The position numbers and the translations under genes are program-made. This document shows positions 1 to 4,431 of a stretch of DNA of 5,234 nt, piece after piece; the first letter of the stretch is position 1; each line of letters begins with the position of its first letter. The stretch is from Pseudomonadota bacterium (GTDB lineage Bacteria > Pseudomonadota > Alphaproteobacteria > Sphingomonadales > Sphingomonadaceae): contig CANJKQ010000107.1 of the NCBI GenBank assembly GCA_947474905.1, positions 1 through 5,234 on the forward strand. Direction: 5' to 3'. The notes beneath the pieces are model-generated. The model saw nothing but the letters and a program-made list of their open reading frames with translations, was not told the origin of the DNA and did no database searches.

Positions 1-51
1 GCCTTCCTCCATGGTCGGCGACAGCGCGGGCATTTTGATCTCGATCGGCAT
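1..51 (-). CDS. pdhC: Pyruvate dehydrogenase lipoyl-domain subunit, probably E2 dihydrolipoamide acetyltransferase (N-terminal fragment)
   Basis: Only the first 17 codons lie in the window, read from the ATG at 51-49 leftwards: MPIEIKMPALSPTMEEG. This is the characteristic first beta strand and turn of a biotinyl/lipoyl domain of alphaproteobacterial pyruvate dehydrogenase; the lipoylated lysine would lie beyond the edge. The complex converts pyruvate to acetyl-CoA in the cytoplasm. In this group both E2 and the E1 beta subunit carry such a domain, so the peptide alone cannot decide. E1 beta normally follows pdhA directly, whereas here the gene starts its own unit, diverging from a stress-protein gene. 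In the sphingomonad relative Zymomonas, E2 heads a separate locus from the E1 genes, so E2 is the better guess. A GAAGGA purine box (minus strand, 68-63) lies 11 bases before the ATG. The lipoyl-domain call is firm; E2 rather than E1 beta is inference. Confidence 0.72.
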   Translation of the reverse strand, partial: MPIEIKMPALSPTMEEG

Positions 52-206
52 GGAGGCTTTCGTCCTTCGAGTCCTGGGGAAAGGATCGCTCTTCCTTTGC
101 GCTGCCCGCTCGCCCGGTCAAGAGCAGCGGCGCGCTAACCCCTTGCGCATTGGTATGCGTGGCGCCACCTGTGGGGGGCATAAAACCGGGGAAAGGCGAA
201 AAACCG
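52..206. promoter_or_regulatory. Divergent promoter region between pdhC and usp, with a short palindrome
   Basis: These 155 bases separate two divergently read genes, so both promoters should lie here. A perfect 5-bp inverted repeat with a 4-base centre, CGCATTGGTATGCG, occupies 146-159, about 50 bases before the usp start; it could be an operator half-site pair or a leader hairpin. On the minus strand TTGACC (121-116) resembles a -35 box for pdhC, but no matching -10 box stands at the usual 16-18 base distance. No promoter can be fixed with confidence. The regulatory role is inferred from gene orientation. Confidence 0.35.
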
Positions 207-659
207 ATGCGCGTCTATCTGGTGGTGATGGACGAAACGCCCGAAGCCGAAGTGGCGTTGCGCTTTGCCGCGCGGCGCGCGGTGAAAACCGGCGGCGGCG
301 TGGAAATCCTCACCCTTCTGCCCACCGCCGATTTCGTGCCCTGGGGCGGCGTGCAGGCGACGATGGAGGAAGAAGCGCGCCAGCGTGCCGAGGGGCTGTG
401 CGCTGCGGCCGCCGGCACGCTGATCGCCGAATCGGGGCTGAAGCCCACCATCACCGTGCTGGAAGGCGATCCGCGCAAGGCGATCCGCGATGTCGTTGCG
501 CGCAATCCCGACATTGCCGCGCTGGTGCTGGCGGCGGCGGCCAGCGGCGTGCCGGGGCCATTGATCAGCCACTTCGCCAATGACGCAAGCGGACTCGGCA
601 TCCCGCTGATGATCGTGCCCGGCGGGCTGACGACCGAGGCGATTGATCGGTTGAGTTAA
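207..659 (+). CDS. Universal stress protein (UspA family), single domain
   Basis: The 150-residue product has the length and layout of a single-domain Usp protein, a cytoplasmic alpha/beta nucleotide-binding-like fold made under stress. Visible are a first beta strand (MRVYLVVMDE), the helix segment ALRFAARRAVKTGG (17-30), ADFVPWGGV (41-49) followed by an acidic MEEEARQRAE helix (53-62), the GDPRKAI turn (88-94), the strand DIAALVLAA (102-110) and a C-terminal strand ending IPLMIVPGGLTTEAID (132-147). This matches a common alphaproteobacterial Usp subgroup. The classic ATP-binding signature G-x2-G-x9-G-S/T is not evident; at its place stands AAASGVPGPLI (110-120), so ATP binding is doubtful. 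An in-frame ATG at 150 would add 19 residues, but the ATG at 207 is preceded by the purine-rich GGGGAAAGGCGAA and starts exactly at the first beta strand. The gene diverges from pdhC. Its partner and trigger cannot be read from the sequence. Confidence 0.85.
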   Translation: MRVYLVVMDETPEAEVALRFAARRAVKTGGGVEILTLLPTADFVPWGGVQATMEEEARQRAEGLCAAAAGTLIAESGLKPTITVLEGDPRKAIRDVVARNPDIAALVLAAAASGVPGPLISHFANDASGLGIPLMIVPGGLTTEAIDRLS

Positions 660-730
660 CACGCAGCGCAGGATGCTGCCATTCCTCTGTCGTGGAGGGA
701 GAGGATAGCGAAGCTTGCCGCGCATGCGGC
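660..730. other. usp 3' region with small GC-rich hairpins
   Basis: Immediately after the usp stop, GCAGC (663-667) pairs with GCTGC (675-679) around a 7-base loop. A second short pairing, CCTCT (684-688) with AGAGG (700-704), and CCGC/GCGG around GCAT (718-729) follow. None is trailed by a run of T, so an intrinsic terminator is not supported, although the first hairpin may protect the usp mRNA 3' end. The segment leads into the larger repeat beginning at 731. Confidence 0.3.
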
Positions 731-800
731 TAGCGGAGCTTGGTGAGGGGGACTCCCACCGTCGAGAGCGCAGGACTTACCCCTCACCCAGCTCCGACTA
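731..800. repeat. Imperfect long inverted repeat, dispersed-intergenic-repeat type
   Basis: GAGCTTGGTGAGGGG (736-750) pairs with CCCCTCACCCAGCTC (780-794) with one mismatch (T741 against C789). The arms extend outward to TAG at 731-733 and CTA at 798-800 with one bulged base (A797), giving about 20 paired positions around a 29-base loop. Arms with GTGAGGGG and CCCCTCACCC are what I recall as common mobile-type intergenic repeats in sphingomonads. No coding potential is evident. The fold is read directly from the sequence; membership in a dispersed family is from memory. Confidence 0.6.
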
Positions 801-834
801 AGCCTTTGCTCACGCAAAGACTAAGTCTGCGCAA

Positions 835-862
835 CCCTCTCCCCTGCAAGCAGGGGCGAGGG
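835..862. repeat. GC-rich palindromic hairpin (CCCTCTCCCCTGC / GCAGGGGCGAGGG)
   Basis: The 13-base arms at 835-847 and 850-862 are inverted copies with a single mismatch and only AA between them, so in practice the innermost pairs open to a loop of about six bases. No T-rich tract follows on either strand, so this is not a standard intrinsic terminator for usp. It lies 34 bases after the inverted repeat ending at 800, and the two probably form one mosaic intergenic element. Confidence 0.6.
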
Positions 863-925
863 CTTGTAAGCGTCGATCCACGATACAATCACTTGAGCCA
901 TGGCGCCGCCATGTTACATAGCGCC
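863..925 (+). promoter_or_regulatory. Candidate promoter and palindrome before the exported-protein gene
   Basis: A -10-like TACAAT stands at 884-889 (five of six consensus bases). The best upstream match, TTGTAA at 864-869, is only 14 bases away and so poorly spaced as a -35 box. Nearer the gene, CATGGCG (899-905) and CGCCATG (907-913) form a palindrome centred on C906. CGCCATG recurs at 922-928, so both possible start codons (911 and 926) have the same preceding bases. No clear Shine-Dalgarno sequence precedes either ATG. A promoter here fits the break caused by the repeats upstream, but this is a weak match. Confidence 0.3.
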
Positions 926-1414
926 ATGCGATCGATCGCCATCATCCTGCTTGCTTGCGTCGCTGTCCCCGCTCCCGCGACGTCGCCGCCGCCATGGGCC
1001 AGCTTCGGTCGAGCCGGCGCGCTGAACCATGTCGCTGAACAAGTCCAGATCGACAGTGACGGGCGGGATGGCGACGTGCCGCACTACCGCCTGCACTACA
1101 CCCGCACCACATTGCGCGAGAGCACCGTTGCCACCGCGGACAGCCAGTCATGCAGCGCCATACGTCCGCTGATCGGCTCGATGCGCAGCATCGCCATGCC
1201 GCATCCCGCACCCTTTGGCTTCGACGACGACCAGCGCCCGATCGTCCTCGACGGCGCGGGCTACACGCTCACCGCGCCGTCGACCGACCCAAATGGCACG
1301 TTGACCATCACTTCCAATGTCGGTTCGCCGCTCGCTAAGTGGGTGGATGCTGCGCTGGCAACGTTGAAGCCGTGCTGGCACGACGTTTCCGTCACCCCCG
1401 CACCCGCTCACTAA
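926..1414 (+). CDS. Exported protein of unknown function (possible lipoprotein)
   Basis: I do not recognise the family. The 162-residue product starts MRSIAIILLACVAVPAPATS, a short signal peptide. It can be read as a lipoprotein signal (LLAC, lipid on Cys11) or as a signal peptidase I substrate cut after Ala19; either way the protein should leave the cytoplasm. The mature part has two further cysteines, Cys76 (DSQSCSAIRP) and Cys150 (LKPCWHDV), which could form a disulfide. It also has YRLHYTRTTLRE (54-65), a Pro/His-containing PHPAPFGFDDD segment (92-102) and alternating strands such as YTLTAPSTDPNGTLTITS (113-130), suggesting a small beta-rich domain. An in-frame ATG at 911 would lengthen the signal by MLHSA and is an equal possibility; ATGs further upstream would read through the repeat and are unlikely. 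The M28 peptidase gene follows 43 bases later on the same strand, so co-transcription is possible. Confidence 0.68.
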   Translation: MRSIAIILLACVAVPAPATSPPPWASFGRAGALNHVAEQVQIDSDGRDGDVPHYRLHYTRTTLRESTVATADSQSCSAIRPLIGSMRSIAMPHPAPFGFDDDQRPIVLDGAGYTLTAPSTDPNGTLTITSNVGSPLAKWVDAALATLKPCWHDVSVTPAPAH

Positions 1415-1415
1415 T

Positions 1416-1433
1416 CGCGGGCTTGATGCCGCG
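1416..1433 (+). other. Short hairpin between the exported-protein gene and the M28 peptidase gene
   Basis: CGCGG (1416-1420) pairs with CCGCG (1429-1433) around an 8-base loop, starting one base after the TAA stop. No T run follows, so complete termination is not indicated. It may attenuate or stabilise the message between the two genes, or be chance pairing in GC-rich DNA. Confidence 0.25.
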
Positions 1434-1457
1434 CCAACATCGCGTCACGATGCGGCC

Positions 1458-2771
1458 ATGCGCATTCCCTGTTCCAGCCTAGCCCTCACCCTCGCGGTCC
1501 TAGCAAGCCCGGCAGTTGCCCAGCAGACGCCGAAACCCGCTCCAAAGCCCGATCCTGAAAAGATGAAAGCGACCGTCGCGACGCTCGTCTCGTTCGGCAC
1601 GCGCAATTCGCTGTCCTCTCCCACCGATCCCAAGCGCGGCATCGGCGCGGCGCGGGCCTGGGCGGCGGATCAGCTTGATCAGATTGGCGAGGCGTGCGGC
1701 TGCATCACCGTCGAGCGCATCGGCCGCGAATTTACCGGGCCGCGCGCGCCCAACGGCGTCAACATTGTCGATGTGCTCGGCGTGCAGCATGGCCGCGATC
1801 CCAATCGCGTCATCATCATCGGCGCGCATATTGACAGTCGCGGCTCCGACACGCTCGACACCACCAAGGACGCGCCCGGCGCCAATGACGATGGATCGGG
1901 CGTGGCGCTGGTGCTGGAGGCGGCGCGCATCCTGTCGAAAGAGAAATTCGACGCGACGATCATCTACGCCATTTTCTCGGGCGAGGAGCAGGGGTTGTGG
2001 GGCGGGCAATTGCTCGCCGAAAACGCCAAGGCACGCGGCTGGACCGTCTCTGCAATGCTCAACAACGATATCGTCGGCAACACGATGGGCCAGAATGGCA
2101 TCCGCGTCGCCGACCGGGTGCGGGTGTTTTCCGAAGGCATCCGCGCGTCTGAGGATGTGAAGGAACAGCTCGCGCGCCGCGCCAATGGCGGCGAGGATGA
2201 TGGCCCCAGCCGCGCGCTCGCCAAAACAATCGACGCCATTGCCAACGACATCCCCGGCGGGCTTGACGTCTTTGTCGATCGCCGCCCCGATCGTTTCGGC
2301 CGCGGCGGCGACCATGAGCCGTTCCTGAAACTTGGCTACCCCGCCGTGCGCTTTTCGGTCGGCGCCGAGAACTGGACGCAGCAGCACCAGGACATCCGCA
2401 CCGAAAACGGCATCCAATATGGCGACACCATCGACAAGATGGATTTCCCCTATCTGGCCAAAGTCACCGCGATCAACATCGCCACCGTCCACCGACTGGC
2501 GAGCGCGCCCGCCGCACCCTCTGCGGTCACGATCGACGGCGCGCTCAGCTTTGACACGCATGTAAAGTGGCAGCCCGTGCCCGGCGCCGCGACATATCGC
2601 ATCCACTGGCGGCGCACCGACGAGGCCAACTGGACCGGATCGCGCGACGTGACCGCAACCGACGCGGTGCTGACCAACATTTCGATCGACGACAATCTGT
2701 TCGCGGTATCCTCGTTGAGCGCCTCTGGCGCGGAAAGCGTAGCGACACTGGCGGGGCCTGCGCCGAGGTAG
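1458..2771 (+). CDS. Secreted M28-family zinc metallopeptidase (aminopeptidase) with C-terminal fibronectin type III-like domain
   Basis: The 437-residue product begins with a signal peptide (hydrophobic 7-19, likely cut after Ala21 in SPAVA-QQ), then a Pro/Lys linker. The M28 peptidase domain spans about 34-346 and carries the expected two-zinc site: His124 with Asp126 (GAHIDS), bridging Asp144 (GANDDGSG), catalytic Glu176 and ligand Glu177 (SGEEQGLWG), Asp204 (NNDIVG) and His310 (TQQHQD). Asp285-His286 in GGDHEPF fits the conserved DHxPF region. All metal ligands are present, so the enzyme should be active, removing N-terminal residues from peptides in the periplasm or outside the cell. Residues about 354-434 (PSAVTIDGALSFDTHVKWQPVPG, then ATYRIHWRR) look like a fibronectin type III domain, probably for substrate or surface contact. 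The ATG at 1458 puts the signal peptide at the N-terminus; no strong ribosome site precedes it. The exact substrate is not evident, and no pathway partner is visible nearby. Confidence 0.92.
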   Translation: MRIPCSSLALTLAVLASPAVAQQTPKPAPKPDPEKMKATVATLVSFGTRNSLSSPTDPKRGIGAARAWAADQLDQIGEACGCITVERIGREFTGPRAPNGVNIVDVLGVQHGRDPNRVIIIGAHIDSRGSDTLDTTKDAPGANDDGSGVALVLEAARILSKEKFDATIIYAIFSGEEQGLWGGQLLAENAKARGWTVSAMLNNDIVGNTMGQNGIRVADRVRVFSEGIRASEDVKEQLARRANGGEDDGPSRALAKTIDAIANDIPGGLDVFVDRRPDRFGRGGDHEPFLKLGYPAVRFSVGAENWTQQHQDIRTENGIQYGDTIDKMDFPYLAKVTAINIATVHRLASAPAAPSAVTIDGALSFDTHVKWQPVPGAATYRIHWRRTDEANWTGSRDVTATDAVLTNISIDDNLFAVSSLSASGAESVATLAGPAPR

Positions 2772-2792
2772 ACGCGTTTACGCGCATTCATG

Positions 2793-2870
2793 CCGTTTGG
2801 GCTGAGCTTGTCGAAGCCCTGTCCTTCCCCGCGAACAAGTACCGCCCTTCGACAAGCTCAGGGCAAACGG
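2793..2870. repeat. REP-like hairpin pair (BIME-like) between convergent genes
   Basis: Two arms, 2793-2819 and 2844-2870, form a large inverted repeat. The outer 7 bp (CCGTTTG with CAAACGG) and the central 14 bp (TGAGCTTGTCGAAG with CTTCGACAAGCTCA) pair perfectly, and three-base blocks either side of the centre do not. Each arm also folds on itself: GGGCT (2799-2803) with AGCCC (2815-2819), and GCCCT (2844-2848) with AGGGC (2860-2864), each around an 11-base loop. The core is, as I recall, a very common intergenic repeat in sphingomonads and some other proteobacteria. Placed between the 3' ends of the M28 and RcnB-like genes, it may act as a bidirectional end or mRNA stabiliser. Mobilisation by a RAYT-type transposase is known for REP families generally; none is encoded here. 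Confidence 0.8.
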
Positions 2871-2893
2871 AGATAGTCAAGCAGCGCTAACGC

Positions 2894-3658
2894 CTACCGG
2901 CAGCAGCAGCAACAACGCCGCGCCGTCCGGTGCGGCGCATAGGCTTGGCGCACGGCGCGGCGGCGATAGGTTTCGACATATTCGGTGGTCGTCGTCGTCG
3001 TGGTCGTCGTCACCACCGGCGCGCTTTCGATGGTGATCGTGGTAACGCCTGCCGGCAGCACATAGCTGCCCCCGCTGCCCGCGACAAAGCTTTGGGTATA
3101 GCCGTCTGACGTGCCCGAATAGGTGCGGATCGGCGCGGGCGAGAAGGGCGCCGGGGGCGGCGGATAATCGGCGCCGCGCTCCACCCGATACTCGTAACGA
3201 TCGCGATCGGCATAGCGCTGGCCCGCAACGCGATCGAGCCGATCCCAATCCAGGCCATGCACGCTGTCCCACACATGGCCGCCATCGTCGATCAGCACCG
3301 CATCGTCATAATAGCGCGCCCAGTGATAGCCATAAGGCGGGCTGTCGAGACCGAACTCGACAAAGTCGCTGATCACGAAATCGGGCGCCAGCCAATAGCC
3401 GGGAACAACAAAGCCGCGCGCGGGCCGACGATAGGCATGCCAGCCGCCCGGTGCGCGCATGCCGCCCCACCAGCGCCCCTCAACCGTGCCGCCCCAGCGC
3501 AGCCCCGGCGCGCGGAGCGGGGGCGCTGCGACCGGCGCGCCGGCCCAGCCGCCCGCCGCGGGCGGCGCTGCCATCAATGGCGGGGCGGGCAGACGCTGCG
3601 CCGTTATCGGGCTTGCCAGCGTTGCTGCCATCAGGGCAGCGATCATCAGCCTACGCAT
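2894..3658 (-). CDS. Secreted RcnB-family protein with Thr9 and Cys5 C-terminal tracts
   Basis: The 254-residue product starts with a signal peptide (MRRLMIAALMAATLASPITA, cut after Ala20), followed by an Ala/Pro/Gly-rich linker to about 56 and a WGG/RWWGG aromatic segment. Residues about 79-136 carry the RcnB-family signature: FVVPGYWL (83-90), then DSPPYGYHWARYYDDAVLID (105-124) and a short GHVWDSV strand. E. coli RcnB is a periplasmic factor in nickel/cobalt homeostasis; many homologues have no tested role, so metal involvement is only a possibility. The second half is not part of that signature: a Tyr/Arg/Asp-rich stretch, PPPPAPFSPAP (166-176), a beta-like VLPAGVTTITIE segment, nine consecutive Thr (217-225), an Arg-rich tail and five consecutive Cys (249-253) before a final Arg. 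The ATG at 3658 fits the signal peptide and has GGAG about 11 bases upstream. It converges on the M28 peptidase gene. Confidence 0.82.
   Translation of the reverse strand: MRRLMIAALMAATLASPITAQRLPAPPLMAAPPAAGGWAGAPVAAPPLRAPGLRWGGTVEGRWWGGMRAPGGWHAYRRPARGFVVPGYWLAPDFVISDFVEFGLDSPPYGYHWARYYDDAVLIDDGGHVWDSVHGLDWDRLDRVAGQRYADRDRYEYRVERGADYPPPPAPFSPAPIRTYSGTSDGYTQSFVAGSGGSYVLPAGVTTITIESAPVVTTTTTTTTTEYVETYRRRAVRQAYAPHRTARRCCCCCR
2988..3011. repeat. GTC triplet tract encoding the polythreonine run
   Basis: On the plus strand this is eight triplets, seven GTC and one GTG (3000-3002), equal to GAC/CAC on the coding strand and read in frame as ACG/ACC threonine codons of the RcnB-like gene. It is nearly a pure triplet microsatellite, so its length may vary between strains by whole codons without breaking the frame. 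Confidence 0.6.
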
Positions 3659-3734
3659 CGTCCAACGCTCCGCAACGCGCCGGACGGCATGGGTCGGACG
3701 CGGTTAGTTTAATGGGAAAATTACCGTTTTGGCG
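3659..3734 (-). promoter_or_regulatory. Probable promoter region of the RcnB-like gene
   Basis: An AT-rich patch (about 3703-3730) stands out from the GC-rich surroundings, 45-70 bases before the minus-strand ATG at 3658, where a promoter is expected. TAAACT (3711-3706 on the minus strand) could serve as a -10 box, but no convincing -35 hexamer lies at the usual distance. The placement is inference from base composition and position. Confidence 0.3.
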
Positions 3735-3758
3735 CCGCCATCGCCAGCGCCAGGCGAG

Positions 3759-3780
3759 TCCCGATCCGGGTCAATCGGGA
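3759..3780. repeat. Perfect 7-bp inverted repeat TCCCGAT...ATCGGGA
   Basis: TCCCGAT (3759-3765) and ATCGGGA (3774-3780) are exact inverted copies around CCGGGTCA. The element lies about 100 bases upstream of the RcnB-like start on the minus strand. It could be an operator for a dimeric regulator or an RNA hairpin; it lacks a T run for termination in either direction. Confidence 0.45.
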
Positions 3781-3851
3781 GAGAGGGAAGTTGCCGGCCG
3801 GGTATTTATCTTCAGACCCTAGGATTTGTCGGGACACACCTCTGCGAGGCA

Positions 3852-3885
3852 CCCCGTCCCTCGACTGCGCTCGGGAAGAACGGGG
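3852..3885. repeat. REP-like hairpin, divergent copy of the 2844-2870 element
   Basis: The outer bases CCCCGT (3852-3857) pair with ACGGGG (3880-3885). An alternative inner stem TCCC (3857-3860) with GGGA (3873-3876) encloses the loop TCGACTGCGCTC. The right arm of the 2793-2870 repeat has the same plan: stem GCCCT/AGGGC, loop TCGACAAGCTC, then AAACGG, compared with GAACGG here. The two look like members of one repeat family. This copy lies about 40 bases after the msrC stop, where it may mark the transcript 3' end; no T run follows it. Confidence 0.55.
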
Positions 3886-3923
3886 GGAGGGGTTTGCTAA
3901 CTACGCCGAATATATCTTGCCGC

Positions 3924-4403
3924 CTAAAGCCGCTCGGCGAGCAATGCGGCAATGGCTTCCACGCCGCGCGCATCGTCCGCGTCGAACCGGCTCGGGCGCG
4001 GGCTGTCGAGGTCGATCACCCCCAGCACCTGCCCTGCGCGGACAATCGGCACGACCAGTTCGGACGCGCTGTCCGCATCGCACGCGATATGGCCGGGAAA
4101 GGCGTGGACATCCGCCACCAATTGCGTCTCGCGCGTCGCCGCCGCAGTGCCGCACACCCCCTGCCCCAGCGCGATGCGGATGCACGCCGCCTTGCCCTGA
4201 AACGGCCCAAGCACCAGCTCGCCGCAGACCAAGCGGTAAAAGCCCGCCCAGTTTAGCTCGGGCAGATATTGCCAAATGAGCGCGGCGGCATTGGCCATGT
4301 TGGCAATGCCATCCGCCTCGCCCGCCGTCACCGCGTCGATCGCGCCCAGCAGCTCGCGATAAAGCTCGGCCTTGTCGTCGGTCTTGATGTCGAAAGTGAA
4401 CAT
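3924..4403 (-). CDS. msrC: Free methionine-(R)-sulfoxide reductase (fRMsr), GAF domain
   Basis: The 159-residue product is one GAF domain of the fRMsr (YebR) type, which reduces free L-methionine-(R)-sulfoxide to methionine in the cytoplasm using thioredoxin-type reductant. The family's three redox cysteines are all present: Cys74 (GKAACIRI), Cys84 (GQGVCGTAA) and Cys108 (GHIACDADS). Their spacing of 10 and 24 residues matches that recalled for the E. coli enzyme (84, 94, 118). Other family marks are NWAGFYRL (51-58), LGPFQGK (65-71), DVHAFPGHI (98-106), SELVVPI (114-120) and VIDLDSP (129-135). The open frame extends 50 codons further upstream, but that part runs over the arfB end and is Arg/Pro-rich; the ATG at 4403 starts exactly where the family begins. 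It lies 28 bases after the arfB stop on the same strand and probably shares its transcript. There is no strong ribosome-binding site. Confidence 0.93.
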   Translation of the reverse strand: MFTFDIKTDDKAELYRELLGAIDAVTAGEADGIANMANAAALIWQYLPELNWAGFYRLVCGELVLGPFQGKAACIRIALGQGVCGTAAATRETQLVADVHAFPGHIACDADSASELVVPIVRAGQVLGVIDLDSPRPSRFDADDARGVEAIAALLAERL

Positions 4404-4431
4404 GGCGGCAGATGTAGGCGGTCGACGCCGA

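Noticed and set aside
11..583. A 190-codon plus-strand frame across the pdhC start and the usp gene
   Set aside because: Its translation is Arg/Gly-rich without any family signal and lies out of frame with the clear Usp sequence starting at 207.
135..725. A 196-codon minus-strand frame opposite usp
   Set aside because: Composition typical of an antisense shadow in GC-rich DNA; no motif, and it runs into the hairpin region after usp.
835..862. An intrinsic terminator for usp
   Set aside because: The hairpin is strong but has no T tract on either strand and lies about 175 bases after the stop; a dispersed repeat is the better reading.
740..925. An N-terminal extension of the exported protein back to the ATG at 740
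   Set aside because: It would translate both intergenic hairpins and bury the obvious signal peptide 58 or more residues inside the protein.
660..925. A tRNA or small structured RNA gene in the hairpin-rich gap
   Set aside because: No cloverleaf, anticodon arm or T-loop GTTCGA-type sequence is visible, and the pairing is explained by two separate inverted repeats.
1500..2606. A 368-codon open frame on the minus strand opposite the M28 peptidase gene
   Set aside because: It is a shadow of the GC-rich peptidase gene. Its translation is low-complexity Asp/Ala/Arg/Gly-rich with no motif, while the opposite strand has a complete catalytic site and signal peptide.
2793..2870. A CRISPR repeat-spacer unit
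   Set aside because: There are only two arms, in inverted rather than direct orientation, with a 24-base gap and no cas gene.
3712..3822. A 36-codon plus-strand frame (MGKLPFWRRHRQRQ...) in the gap after 3658
   Set aside because: No ribosome-binding site precedes it, the ATG lies in the AT-rich patch best explained as a promoter for the opposite strand, and it reads through the inverted repeat at 3759-3780. A real small protein cannot be fully excluded but is unsupported.
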